A stretch of DNA of 64,000 nucleotides from Hymenobacter setariae (GCF_007713685.1 NZ_VMRJ01000001.1:414030-478029), one strand, 5' to 3'; positions 53,346 to 61,723 are shown, counted from the stretch's first letter. Notes: generated from the letters alone by a model not told the origin. Made by a program: numbers and translations.

Positions 53346-54449
53346 ATGGCAACTCTCCCGACTTACACCTTCAATCCCGGCCCCGCGGCCGTGTACCCCG
53401 AGCTGCGCCAGTACCTGACCGACGCCTTCGAAGAGGGCTGGCTGTCGGCCCCGCACCGGGGCGAGCGCTTCACGGCGCTGGTGCGCCACTGCCTCGACCA
53501 GGCCCGCGCCAAGCTCAACATCCCGCAAGACTATACCATCCTGTTCACATCGTCGGCCACCGAGTGCTGGGAAATTCTGGCCCAGAGCCTCACGCCGCGC
53601 CGTTCGTTTCACCTTTATAATGGCGCGTTTGGGCAAAAGTGGTTTGACTACGCCCGCGCCCTGCGTCCCGGCTGCACCGGCCTGCGCTTCGACATCAACG
53701 ACGTGCCCGACCCGGCCACGCTGCCCTTCAACCCCGAGGAAACCGACCTCGTGTGCCTCACCCAGAACGAGACCAGCACCGCCACCCAGCTGCGCGACTC
53801 GTTCGTTCTGAATGTCTTCAATCGCCTCGGCCCGGCCTTGTTGGCCATTGATGCCACGTCGTCGCTAGGTGGGGTGCAGCTCAAGTTCATCAAGGCCGAC
53901 GTGTGGTACGGCTCGGTGCAGAAGTGCCTGGGCCTGCCCGCCGGCCTGGGCCTCATGGTGCTGTCGCCCCGCGCCGTGGCCCGCGCCCGCGAAATCGGCG
54001 ATAAGGCCCATTACAACAGCATCAACAGCATGGTATCGAACATGCTGAACCACCAGACCACGCACACGCCCAACGTGCTGGGTATCTATCTGCTCAGCCG
54101 GGTGTTGCAGGCCCGCGAAGGCATCAAGGTCATTGCGCCGCACTTGCAGGAGCGCGCCCAGAAGCTCTACGATTACTTCGAGCAAGTGCAGCCCCTAGGG
54201 CTGCGCCCGCTCATCGAAAACCCCGAAGCGCGCTCTACTACCGTTATCGGCCTGCAAGGCCCGCCCGCCGTTATTGACGAAGTGAAGCGCCGCGCCCGCG
54301 ACGAGTTTGGCTTGCAGCTCGGCTCGGGCTACGGCGATTGGAAAACTACGAGCCTGCGCATCGCCAACTTCCCAGCCGTGCCCGATGCGGCGTTTGAGGC
54401 ACTGGTGCAGTTTTTTGAAAAAGTCCGTAGTGAGGAGGTGGTAAAGTAA
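53346..54449 (+). CDS. serC: Phosphoserine aminotransferase-like class V aminotransferase
   Basis: A 367-residue PLP-dependent enzyme, most likely making phosphoserine from 3-phosphohydroxypyruvate and glutamate. The start TYTFNPGPAAVYPELRQYLT matches SerC (FNPGPAxL). The PLP-binding Lys lies in ADVWYGSVQKCLGLPAGLGL near residue 185, after LLAIDATSSLGGVQLKFIKA. LILFTSSATECWEILAQ-like segment ILFTSSATECWEILAQSL contacts the cofactor. The C-terminal GSGYGDWKTTSLRIANFPAV is typical. No other serine-pathway genes adjoin it, so the symbol is by family. Confidence 0.85.
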   Translation: MATLPTYTFNPGPAAVYPELRQYLTDAFEEGWLSAPHRGERFTALVRHCLDQARAKLNIPQDYTILFTSSATECWEILAQSLTPRRSFHLYNGAFGQKWFDYARALRPGCTGLRFDINDVPDPATLPFNPEETDLVCLTQNETSTATQLRDSFVLNVFNRLGPALLAIDATSSLGGVQLKFIKADVWYGSVQKCLGLPAGLGLMVLSPRAVARAREIGDKAHYNSINSMVSNMLNHQTTHTPNVLGIYLLSRVLQAREGIKVIAPHLQERAQKLYDYFEQVQPLGLRPLIENPEARSTTVIGLQGPPAVIDEVKRRARDEFGLQLGSGYGDWKTTSLRIANFPAVPDAAFEALVQFFEKVRSEEVVK

Positions 54450-54465
54450 CCACTCCGCCTGCGGG

Positions 54466-54608
54466 GGACCTCACGAGCCCCCTGTAAGGCAGCCCCTCTC
54501 CTTCGGAAGAGAGGAGCCGGACGTTCGCTAGCGTCCCTTATTATCTATTTGCGGTCGGCGGCCCTCTTCCCAAGCAGAGGGCCGCCCCACAGGGGGCTCG
54601 TGAGGTCC
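54466..54608. repeat. Nested inverted repeat before rnhA
   Basis: Outer 20-base arms (GGACCTCACGAGCCCCCTGT and exact complement) enclose two smaller hairpins: one around CCCCTCTCC/GGAAGAGAGG, the other around GGCGGCCCTC/GAGGGCCGCC. It would form a three-way RNA structure. It ends 31 bases before the TTG start of rnhA, so it may affect that gene's translation. Confidence 0.8.
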
Positions 54609-54639
54609 TCGCGTGAGGCCGCGCTAGTTCAGCATTCCT

Positions 54640-55095
54640 TTGATTACCCTCTTCACCGATGGCTCGTCGCGCGGCAACCCCGGCCCTGGCGGCTACGGCA
54701 CCATCTTGCGCTACGGCCCCCACGAAAAAGAACTGACGCAGGGCTTCCGCCGCACCACCAACAACCGCATGGAGCTGCTAGCCGTGATAGTGGGCCTCGA
54801 AGCCGTGACGCGCCCCGAAATCCCCATCTTGGTCGTGTCCGACTCGAAGTATGTGGTTGATGCCGTCGAAAAGCGCTGGGTCTTCAACTGGGCCACCAAG
54901 CCCGACTTCGCCAAAAAGGCCAACGAGGACCTGTGGCGCCGTTTCCTACGCGTGTACCAAAACCGCAAAGTCTCCTTCAAGTGGATAAAAGGTCACGCCG
55001 GCCACCCCGAAAACGAGCGCTGTGACGTGCTCGCCGTGCAAAGCGCCCTAGGTAAGGGTTTGCTGGTGGACGAGGGGTACGAGGCGCTGGGGTGA
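54640..55095 (+). CDS. rnhA: Ribonuclease HI
   Basis: Removes RNA from RNA-DNA hybrids. The 151-residue protein has the catalytic acidic residues in LFTDGSSRGNPGPGGYGTIL (Asp), MELLAVIVGLEAV near residue 45 (Glu), LVVSDSKYVVDAVEKRWVFN near residue 65 (Asp) and the final Asp in HAGHPENERCDVLA near residue 128. Translation starts at TTG, giving the expected MITLFTDGSS beginning. A nested hairpin lies just upstream. The C-terminus is of normal length for the bacterial enzyme. Confidence 0.95.
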   Translation: MITLFTDGSSRGNPGPGGYGTILRYGPHEKELTQGFRRTTNNRMELLAVIVGLEAVTRPEIPILVVSDSKYVVDAVEKRWVFNWATKPDFAKKANEDLWRRFLRVYQNRKVSFKWIKGHAGHPENERCDVLAVQSALGKGLLVDEGYEALG

Positions 55096-55114
55096 ATTAC
55101 TTGAATATAAAGTA

Positions 55115-55143
55115 CTCATTTTATCTTTCCAAGATAAAATGAG
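55115..55143. terminator. AT-rich hairpin after rnhA
   Basis: Thirteen-base perfect arms (CTCATTTTATCTT and complement) with a three-base loop, 20 bases after the rnhA stop. It marks the start of the AT-rich patch. Confidence 0.6.
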
Positions 55144-55211
55144 ATATAAAAATGCAAGCTTACTTATGCCGAAACCGATATGAATAACAATCAATTATAC
55201 ATACTTTGATT

Positions 55212-55688
55212 ATGTTTAATTTCTGGAATAAAAACAAAATATCTATAGCATACCCAATAGTTAGTATTGGATTGCGAGGAGAAGATATTGAGTATATCAC
55301 AGAGACTGAATCCGTGTATATTGGCTTTACATATATCGATGGCAAAAGAATTTATTTAGATTTCACTCATTGGAAAAGCAAAATACCTATCTCAGCAGAA
55401 GACAAGGAGACCATCTTTGTTAATTGTCTAAATTATTGCAATAAATATTCATTTAGAAAAACTATTGCCGTCATTAATTCTGATATTGACAAAGAATTTT
55501 GGTTTTACATATGCGAAAAATACAAATCCAAAATCAGCGCTATCGAATACACTTCAAAACATGATAACCAGCAATTATTACTAAAGATGTTTATGCAACA
55601 AGTACTGTTACACGGAAAAGTAAAAATTGGAAACACTTATTATTTTACTGAAAGCGAAATCCTAGATTATTTACGAACGCAACAATAG
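55212..55688 (+). CDS. Hypothetical protein, AT-rich gene
   Basis: An unrecognised 158-residue protein rich in Lys, Ile, Tyr and Asn, starting MFNFWNKNKISIAYPIVSIG. Predicted beta strands (SVYIGFTYIDGKRIYLDFTH) are followed by helices (EDKETIFVNCLNYCNKYSFR, then LLLKMFMQQVLLHG). No catalytic motif or signal peptide is visible. GC content is far below the flanks, and there is no CCTAGG in it, so recent acquisition is likely. It could be an immunity or defence-associated gene, but nothing in the sequence shows this. Confidence 0.72.
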   Translation: MFNFWNKNKISIAYPIVSIGLRGEDIEYITETESVYIGFTYIDGKRIYLDFTHWKSKIPISAEDKETIFVNCLNYCNKYSFRKTIAVINSDIDKEFWFYICEKYKSKISAIEYTSKHDNQQLLLKMFMQQVLLHGKVKIGNTYYFTESEILDYLRTQQ

Positions 55689-55743
55689 TCAAACAGCTCA
55701 ATGTATATCATAAATCTCACATAAATATTTTTAATTAACCTGA

Positions 55744-56466
55744 TTGCCCAACGACTACTTCCAGTTTCAGCAGTTTCGCATAGACCAAGCTGACTGTGCC
55801 CAAAAAGTCAGCACCGATGCCTGCATCCTAGGCGCGGCAGCCAACCTGACAGACGCTACCCGCATCCTCGACCTAGGTACCGGAACCGGACTGCTAGCGC
55901 TCATGGCGGCCCAGCGCGCCCCCACGGCGGCTATTGAAGCAATAGAAATAGACTCAGCCGCCGCCGCCCAAGCAGCAGCCAATGTGGCGGTTAGTCCGTG
56001 GGCCAACCGCATGCAGGTGCACTCACTGAGCTTAGCAGCCTACGCGGCTACGCAACCGGGCCTATTTAGCCACATCATTTGCAATCCGCCGTTTTTTCGG
56101 CGCAGCCTGGCGCCACCCGATGCGGCCCGCGCCACTGCCCGGCACGAGGGTGAAAACTCGCTCACGTTTGGCGACATTATCAGCTTCGCGGCAGCGCACC
56201 TGGCCCTAGGTGGCACCCTCACGGTGCTGCTGCCCCCACCCGAGATGCAGCAGTTTGAGCACGAAGCGGCGGCCGCGGGGTTGCCCGCGCAAACGCGCCT
56301 CGTGGTGCAGCATCGGCCGGGCGGGCGCGCTACGCGCAGCATAAGCACCTTCGGGCGGGGAGAACCGGACAGACTCTGGACCGGCAATCTGGTGATTCAA
56401 GACGCCGATGGTGCGTATTCAGCGGCGTTTCGGGCGCTGTTGGGCGGGTTTTATCTGGCTTTATAG
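55744..56466 (+). CDS. trmN6: tRNA1(Val) (adenine(37)-N6)-methyltransferase
   Basis: Methylates A37 of tRNA1-Val with SAM. The 240-residue protein starts MPNDYFQFQQFRIDQADCAQ when the initial TTG is read as Met, matching the family beginning. The SAM-binding loop is ILDLGTGTGLLALMAAQRAP near residue 42 and the catalytic motif is FSHIICNPPFFRRSLAPPDA near residue 110. The C-terminal segment RPGGRATRSISTFGRGEPD closes the fold. It follows the AT-rich patch and precedes a convergent ABC ATPase gene. Confidence 0.92.
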   Translation: MPNDYFQFQQFRIDQADCAQKVSTDACILGAAANLTDATRILDLGTGTGLLALMAAQRAPTAAIEAIEIDSAAAAQAAANVAVSPWANRMQVHSLSLAAYAATQPGLFSHIICNPPFFRRSLAPPDAARATARHEGENSLTFGDIISFAAAHLALGGTLTVLLPPPEMQQFEHEAAAAGLPAQTRLVVQHRPGGRATRSISTFGRGEPDRLWTGNLVIQDADGAYSAAFRALLGGFYLAL

Positions 56467-56495
56467 TAGCGCGGACTACAAAGCCCACGCTACAC

Positions 56496-57191
56496 CTACA
56501 GCAACGTGCGCAAGTGCGCCAGTTTTTCGCCGTGCAGGGCGGCCAGCAAGTCGGCTTCTAGGGTGCCAAATTCGGCGGCCGTGTAATGGCGCTGCACCCG
56601 GCCGCTTACCAGCACGCTAGCCTCGTCGGCCACCTCGGTGAGGGTACCTAGGATGTGCGAGGTAAGCAACAGGCCAGTGCCGCGTTCGCGTAGGCGCTTC
56701 AGTATTTCTTTGAGCAGCAGGTTGGCTTCGAGGTCGAGACCATTGAAAGGCTCATCCAGAATGAGGTAGGCAAAGTCTTGCACCAATACGGCGAGCAGCG
56801 CCAGCTTTTTCTTCATACCGGCCGAATATTCGTCGGCATATTGGTCGAGCGGTAGGTCAAGCAGCTGGTTCCAAGGGCGCAGGTCGGGCACGGCTCGCCG
56901 CCGCGTTTGCAGGCAAAACTCTACGTATTCGCGCCCCGTCAGGCGCGGGTAGAAATGAGGCTCGTAGGGCACCAAGCCCGTGCATTCGCGCACTGAGCCG
57001 CCCCCTGCCGCAGCTCGTATCACGCCCGTAAAACCGGTTTCCAGCCCGTAGAGGCAATTGATAAGCGTCGTTTTACCCGCGCCATTGGCTCCGACCAAGC
57101 CGTGAATAGTGCCTGGCCGCACGGCCAAGCTCACCCCGCGCAACACTTCGTGCTGGCCGTAAGCTTTGTGGAGGTCAACGACTTCGAGCAT
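56496..57191 (-). CDS. ABC transporter ATP-binding protein
   Basis: A 231-residue ATPase with Walker A GLVGANGAGKTTLINCLYGL near residue 32, a signature region reading YSAGMKKKLALLAVLVQDF near residue 128 and Walker B YLILDEPFNGLDLEANLLLK near residue 148. The H-loop is LLTSHILGTLTE. The signature is degenerate (SAGMKKK rather than LSGGQ), as in some ABC-2-type exporters. It probably pairs with the membrane protein encoded next on the same strand. The start is the ATG at 57191 (MLEVVDLHKAYG). Confidence 0.9.
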   Translation of the reverse strand: MLEVVDLHKAYGQHEVLRGVSLAVRPGTIHGLVGANGAGKTTLINCLYGLETGFTGVIRAAAGGGSVRECTGLVPYEPHFYPRLTGREYVEFCLQTRRRAVPDLRPWNQLLDLPLDQYADEYSAGMKKKLALLAVLVQDFAYLILDEPFNGLDLEANLLLKEILKRLRERGTGLLLTSHILGTLTEVADEASVLVSGRVQRHYTAAEFGTLEADLLAALHGEKLAHLRTLL

Positions 57192-57257
57192 AATGTGCAA
57201 CGTGTGGCGGAAAAGAAGAGAAAAGACTAGTTACACCATTATCACTTATCATTCATC

Positions 57258-58235
57258 CTACTTATAACCAATAAATTGCTGCAGCCGTCGCCGGCTTTGC
57301 CAGGGTAGGCCAACGGCCGCCACCAGCAGCAGCACTGGGTATAATGGGTGCCCTAGGAGCAGTAAGACGATACTCAGTACCAGCCCCTGCGTGGTGCGGA
57401 AGTGGGTTTCGTTAGGGTAAAAGGCGTACTTCGCCACCACAAATAAGGCTACCAGCGCCAGCCAGCTCACGGCCACGGCCAGCGCCCCACCCCAGCCCGC
57501 CGGCCCACTCACTAGCAGCGCCCAGAATGGCGCGGCCGAAGCCGCTGCATAGCTCAACCCTAGCCTCAGGCGCCGCCGCAAAAACTGCTTCGGCGAGCGA
57601 GCCGCTAGCGCCAGCATCGAAACCGGCTCGGCCGTGCCGTAGCAAGCCAGCACCAGCAGCCAAACGAGCAGCGCCGCTAGCGGAGCCAGTGGCGACGCCC
57701 GCTGCCAACCAGCCAGCCCTACCAACACGGGCCACAGCCACAGCCCCTTGGTAGCACGCATGCCACTTACCCACTCAAACGCCTCGCTGCGAAACGGGCT
57801 GCGCCAGCGGCGCCGACTGGCGCGGTCCTCGCCACTGGGCGGGGCCCATGCCACTAGTGGGGCTAGCGCTAGCAGTAGTGCGGCGGGGCCATAGGCACGC
57901 CCAGCCACGAGCACGACGGCTACTGGCAACGCCAGTAGCGCGTATTCCCAAGCTAGCCAGGTCCTGAAGCTAGGCGCGGTAGTAGCCAAAAAGCGGTAGT
58001 CGCTGCGCTGCCGGTGCACCGATAGCAGCAGCCACGCCACTACTACGGGTACTGCCCACCGCCCCCTAGGGTGCACCGTAGCTACCGCCAGGGCCTGCCC
58101 CACCGACATGAATAAAAAAGGTAATAGCAACGTCAAGCGCACCGCTCCCACCTCGCGCAGCAGCCGGCCCGTTAGTCGTAGTCGCAGCCGCAGATACGCC
58201 CCAATGGGCGACGCCCACACGTCAGCGGAGCGCAT
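57258..58235 (-). CDS. Putative ABC-2-type membrane permease
   Basis: A 325-residue protein with about seven hydrophobic segments, for example LRLTLLLPFLFMSVGQALAV-like VRLTLLLPFLFMSVGQALAV near residue 35 and ALLVSGPAGWGGALAVAVSW near residue 240. Its size and position directly upstream of the ATPase gene suggest the permease partner. No family motif was recognised. The start at 58235 overlaps the end of the saccharopine dehydrogenase-like gene by 14 bases; a further ATG at 58253 is possible. Confidence 0.65.
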   Translation of the reverse strand: MRSADVWASPIGAYLRLRLRLTGRLLREVGAVRLTLLLPFLFMSVGQALAVATVHPRGRWAVPVVVAWLLLSVHRQRSDYRFLATTAPSFRTWLAWEYALLALPVAVVLVAGRAYGPAALLLALAPLVAWAPPSGEDRASRRRWRSPFRSEAFEWVSGMRATKGLWLWPVLVGLAGWQRASPLAPLAALLVWLLVLACYGTAEPVSMLALAARSPKQFLRRRLRLGLSYAAASAAPFWALLVSGPAGWGGALAVAVSWLALVALFVVAKYAFYPNETHFRTTQGLVLSIVLLLLGHPLYPVLLLVAAVGLPWQSRRRLQQFIGYK

Positions 58236-59580
58236 CCTGCTCCTGAAATGCAATGCCGTAGTCGGCCGCTAGCTCAGCCAAAATAGGCTCGTAGAGGTCG
58301 GGGGTGGTCGGAATGACTACCCCACGGTCGGCTACCTCGCCGCGCAGCACACGGCGCACGGCCATGCCTAGGGGCAGCCCCACCGTTTGGGCCATAGCGG
58401 TGTGCGTGGCATCGGTGCCCGTGACCACCAGCGATGCAGTGCGGCGGCGTGCCTCGCCCCCAAGCTCGTAGTCGAACTGGTGCTGCATCACCACCTGGTC
58501 GCGGTCATGAGGACCTAGGGCCCATTTTTCAACTAACAAATGCTCGAGTAGCTGGGCCGCCGTAGCGTCGGCCAAGCCCACTGGCTGCTCACCTAGGATA
58601 CCTAGCCAAGCCAGGCGCTCTAGCTCGGGGCCGTGCGGGTCGAGGTGCAGCTGGGCGGCAAGCTGAGTCGCTGCCTCGGCGGGGGCCGCGGGCTGCGGCA
58701 AGCGACTGGCTACCAATTCTTGCCAAGGCAGTGTAGCGGCATTGCGCAGGCGCTCAGCATCATTGGTGAGACCTAGGGCCACTAGCACCTGCCAGGCCCC
58801 GCAGTAGCCGGGGCGGCGCAGGGTGCCGCGCAGCATGGTTTGCAAGTTAGTCAGCCCATAAATAGCTTGGTAGCTAAGCGAATCGCGGTTGGCATAGCCC
58901 TCGAAGTGACCGTGGCCGGGCACCGCTAGCACTTCGGCCCGAGCAAACAGCTCGTTATAGGCAATGCTCTGCACCTCACCGTTTTCTAAATACTGCGCGG
59001 GGCCACCCTGCCCGGCCAGCACCACGTTGCGCGGGTTCCAGCTGAGCTTGTAGCGCCAGGGATTAGCTCCTTCCGACTCGGGCGCCACCAGACCGCCGCA
59101 GTACGACTTAAAACCCGTAATGCGAGCGCTAGCGTGTTGCAGCTCCGTGATAGTCTGCATAGCCGACATATGGTCGAGGCCGGGGTCGAGGCCGCACTCC
59201 ATCAAAAAAACTAGTCCGGCCGCCGCGGCCTCGTCGTGCAGGGCCCGCACCTCGGGGCTCACGTAGCTGGCCGTGGCTAGGTGTCGGCGGTGGCGTAGGC
59301 AGGCGCGTGCCACCGCCGGGTGCAGGGCGGCGGGCAGCATCGAAATCACTAGGTCGGCCTGGCTCACCAGCTCGTCGAGTTGCTTCTCGTTGTGCCCCTC
59401 AAAGGCCACGGGCCGGGTATAGGCCGAGTGGGCGGCCAGCACCGGCACCAGGTGCGCAGGCTGCGCATCGGCCACGGTCAGAAACCAGTTGGAGGCGGGC
59501 GCGTAGGCCAGTAGGTACTGCATAAGAGCGGAGGCCGAGCGGCCAGCCCCGAGCAGCAGGAGGCGGGTGGAGTGAGTCAT
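58222..59580 (-). CDS. Saccharopine dehydrogenase-like oxidoreductase (LYS9 type)
   Basis: A 452-residue NADP-dependent enzyme related to saccharopine dehydrogenase/reductase of lysine metabolism. It starts with a Rossmann fold (RLLLLGAGRSASALMQYLLA), then VISMLPAALHPAVARACLRH and FLMECGLDPGLDHMSAMQTI near residue 130, the conserved substrate region. The C-terminal half has the alternating helix-strand insertion of the LYS9 family (AVRRVLRGEVADRGVVIPTT). The start at 59580 follows a TAnnTTTG box by six bases, another leaderless candidate. It overlaps the permease gene by 14 bases. The physiological reaction is inferred. Confidence 0.85.
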   Translation of the reverse strand: MTHSTRLLLLGAGRSASALMQYLLAYAPASNWFLTVADAQPAHLVPVLAAHSAYTRPVAFEGHNEKQLDELVSQADLVISMLPAALHPAVARACLRHRRHLATASYVSPEVRALHDEAAAAGLVFLMECGLDPGLDHMSAMQTITELQHASARITGFKSYCGGLVAPESEGANPWRYKLSWNPRNVVLAGQGGPAQYLENGEVQSIAYNELFARAEVLAVPGHGHFEGYANRDSLSYQAIYGLTNLQTMLRGTLRRPGYCGAWQVLVALGLTNDAERLRNAATLPWQELVASRLPQPAAPAEAATQLAAQLHLDPHGPELERLAWLGILGEQPVGLADATAAQLLEHLLVEKWALGPHDRDQVVMQHQFDYELGGEARRRTASLVVTGTDATHTAMAQTVGLPLGMAVRRVLRGEVADRGVVIPTTPDLYEPILAELAADYGIAFQEQDALR

Positions 59581-59586
59581 GCCGAG

Positions 59587-59594
59587 CAAAAGTA
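59587..59594 (-). promoter_or_regulatory. TAnnTTTG -7 box, leaderless arrangement
   Basis: Minus-strand TACTTTTG with six bases to the ATG at 59580, the same spacing as before the acyltransferase gene at 39785. Confidence 0.55.
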
Positions 59595-59637
59595 CATTTC
59601 GGGCTTACTTTGCCGCCCCATTTTTTCATTTCCGCGC

Positions 59638-60156
59638 ATGGCCGCCCTTCCCGACTCTTCCACCCGCCGCCAGCTTAGCTTGCACTACCACGAGCTTGCC
59701 ACGCCCGACCAGCTCAGCGCCCCCGAGCGCCAAGTGTGGGACGCGGCCCGCGCCGCCACGGCTCACTCCTACGCGCCTTATTCGCATTTCCACGTGGGGG
59801 CCGCCCTGCTACTAGCCGATGGCACTGTATTCCAAGGCACTAACCAGGAAAATGCCGCTTACCCCTCAGGCCTGTGCGCCGAGCGCACGGCCCTTTTTGG
59901 GCTAGCCGGCAGCCACCTAGGGCCGCCGCCCCGCATCCTGGGTATGTCGGTAGCCGGTCGGCCAGCGCAAGGCGAGTTTGCCGCGGCCCTGCCCTGCGGG
60001 GCCTGCCGCCAGGTCATGCTAGAGGCCGAAATGCGCCAAGGCCACCCCATCTGGCTGCTGCTGCCCGGCCCCGCTGGCACGGTATTGCGCTTCGAGCGGC
60101 TAGCCGATTTGCTACCATTTCACTTTTCGCCCGCCGATTTACCGCCCCGGCTTTAG
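59638..60156 (+). CDS. cdd: Cytidine deaminase
   Basis: Converts cytidine and deoxycytidine to uridine forms in pyrimidine salvage. The 172-residue protein has the zinc site: His in the segment YAPYSHFHVGAALLLADGTV, Glu in NAAYPSGLCAERTALFGLAG (family CHAE variant C-A-E) near residue 82, and the two Cys ligands in LPCGACRQVMLEAEM near residue 120. The start at 59638 is preferred over an earlier frame that would overlap the divergent saccharopine dehydrogenase gene. Confidence 0.93.
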   Translation: MAALPDSSTRRQLSLHYHELATPDQLSAPERQVWDAARAATAHSYAPYSHFHVGAALLLADGTVFQGTNQENAAYPSGLCAERTALFGLAGSHLGPPPRILGMSVAGRPAQGEFAAALPCGACRQVMLEAEMRQGHPIWLLLPGPAGTVLRFERLADLLPFHFSPADLPPRL

Positions 60157-60235
60157 TAGCGCAGTCGTGAGCTAATTATTTTGTAAACAAAGCTCTTGGC
60201 TAGCTATTCTAGTAGCTACCACTTCCCATTTTTCT

Positions 60236-60616
60236 ATGTCCACTCGTCTTATCCTTCAACTAGCCGCCCTACTCGGCGGCCTTACTGTGGCTATTGGGGC
60301 CTTCGGGGCGCACGGCTTGCGGGCCATGCTCGAAGCCAGCGGCCGCTTCGACACCTTCGAAACTGCGGTGCGCTACCAGTTTTACCATACCCTGGCCCTG
60401 CTGGCAGTAGGCGTGCTGGCGGTGGCGCGGCCCGAGTTGCGCGGCCCCATCGGCACCACGGCCGCGCTGTGGCTGGGCGGCATTCTATTCTTCAGTGGCT
60501 CGCTCTACTTGCTGTGCTTCACGGGTATTACCAAGCTCGGGGCAGTAGCACCCATCGGCGGGCTATTGCTGATTGCGGGTTGGGTGCGGCTGTTGCTATT
60601 GGTAAGCAAGCTCTAA
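60236..60616 (+). CDS. DUF423 membrane protein (YgdD-like)
   Basis: A 126-residue inner-membrane protein with four helices. The start LAALLGGLTVAIGAFGAHGL is the DUF423 hallmark. It is followed by FETAVRYQFYHTLALLAVGV near residue 40 and WLGGILFFSGSLYLLCFTGI near residue 80, ending LLLIAGWVRLLLLV. Function is unknown in all members. It stands in a short plus-strand run after cdd. Confidence 0.92.
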   Translation: MSTRLILQLAALLGGLTVAIGAFGAHGLRAMLEASGRFDTFETAVRYQFYHTLALLAVGVLAVARPELRGPIGTTAALWLGGILFFSGSLYLLCFTGITKLGAVAPIGGLLLIAGWVRLLLLVSKL

Positions 60617-60628
60617 AAAGTCCGCCTA

Positions 60629-61069
60629 ATGGAAGCCATTAAGTTTTCCGAAAAGGTAACTATTGCGGCTGAGCCAGCAGTGATATTTGACTTTACCCAG
60701 GACTATGCAAACCGGCTGGTGTGGGATACTTTTTTACGCAAAGCAGCTCTAATAGAGGGCGCCAACAGCGCCGCGCTGGGCGTGAAGGCGTATTGCGTGG
60801 CTAAGAACGGCCTAGGTATGGAAACGGAGTACGTCAGCTTCAATCGGCCCAAGGTAACTGCGGTAAAGATGACGAAAGGCCCCTTTCTATTTAGTTCTTT
60901 CCTAGGTTCCTGGAACTTCAAAGAGCTCACCAAAGGCACAACAGAGGTAACTTTTCTTTACTCTTTTAGCCTGCGCTTTCCGTTCAATCTGATGGCACCG
61001 TTCATCAAGCAAAACTTGCAGCGTAACGTCAGGCAGCGGCTGCGTGACTTAAAAAACTGTCTTGAGTAG
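60629..61069 (+). CDS. SRPBCC family (START-like) protein
   Basis: A 146-residue protein with the helix-grip fold of the START/polyketide-cyclase superfamily. Elements visible are IKFSEKVTIAAEPAVIFDFT at the start, then VKAYCVAKNGLGMETEYVSF, FLGSWNFKELTKGTTEVTFL near residue 90 and a long C-terminal helix (NVRQRLRDLKNCLE). Ligand is unknown; such proteins bind lipids or small hydrophobics. It follows the DUF423 gene by 12 bases, so they may be cotranscribed. Confidence 0.85.
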   Translation: MEAIKFSEKVTIAAEPAVIFDFTQDYANRLVWDTFLRKAALIEGANSAALGVKAYCVAKNGLGMETEYVSFNRPKVTAVKMTKGPFLFSSFLGSWNFKELTKGTTEVTFLYSFSLRFPFNLMAPFIKQNLQRNVRQRLRDLKNCLE

Positions 61070-61122
61070 CGCGCGGCTGCGTGGCTGAGTTAGCAACTCG
61101 ATGCCAGTAGCATTCAGTAGCA

Positions 61123-61161
61123 AAAAGAGCGGCCCGGCAATAGTTGCCGGGCCGCTCTTTT
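61123..61161. terminator. Bidirectional terminator
   Basis: Eighteen-base perfect arms (AAAAGAGCGGCCCGGCAA and complement) around a TAG loop, with A and T runs outside. It separates the SRPBCC gene from the convergent DUF1573 gene. Confidence 0.9.
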
Positions 61162-61182
61162 ATTTAGTAATCAGCTAGCTGA

Positions 61183-61686
61183 CTACGACTTTTTTACTTT
61201 GGCTTTGAGCTTAGCGTCGCCGTCTTTGGTCTTTTGCTTACCAGCGTCGGTCATGTTCACGTCGGCAGTAGCCGAGGCAGTGCTCGGGTCTTTCACCTCG
61301 CCTACCAGCGATACGGTGGCGGCACCAGCAGCCGAGTTCGACTCGATGGTCAGCACCTTGGTTTGCATGCCCATTTTGCCAGCCGAGTTGAATTTGGCCG
61401 AAATCATACCCATTTTGCCGGGTGCGATGGGCTCCTTCGTCCAGTCGGGCACAGTGCAACCGCAGCTCACTTGCACGTTCGAAATCACGAGCGGCTGAGT
61501 GCCCGTGTTCTTAAACTTAAACACGTGGTCTACGATGTCGCCCTGCTTGATGGAGCCGAAGTCGTACTTCTCTTCCACAAACTTAATCTGGGGGCCGGCC
61601 GCTTTAGTGGTAGCAGTAGTCTGAGCCTGAGCGGTGTAGCTTCCGGCAAATGCAAGGCCCAGGGCCAACAGCAGCATTTTAGTCAT
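61183..61686 (-). CDS. DUF1573 family secreted protein
   Basis: A 167-residue exported protein. The signal peptide MTKMLLLALGLAFAGSYTAQ is followed by the Ig-like DUF1573 domain: IKFVEEKYDFGSIKQGDIVD near residue 35, then VISNVQVSCGCTVPDWTKEP near residue 70 with the conserved CGC. The C-terminal tail is rich in Lys and Ala. Such proteins are common in the Bacteroidota envelope; function unknown. A TAnnTTTG box lies 38 bases upstream of the start codon. Confidence 0.93.
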   Translation of the reverse strand: MTKMLLLALGLAFAGSYTAQAQTTATTKAAGPQIKFVEEKYDFGSIKQGDIVDHVFKFKNTGTQPLVISNVQVSCGCTVPDWTKEPIAPGKMGMISAKFNSAGKMGMQTKVLTIESNSAAGAATVSLVGEVKDPSTASATADVNMTDAGKQKTKDGDAKLKAKVKKS

Positions 61687-61723
61687 GGCAAGTAGTAGTA
61701 AAAGAGGGAGTAGGAGGAATAAA

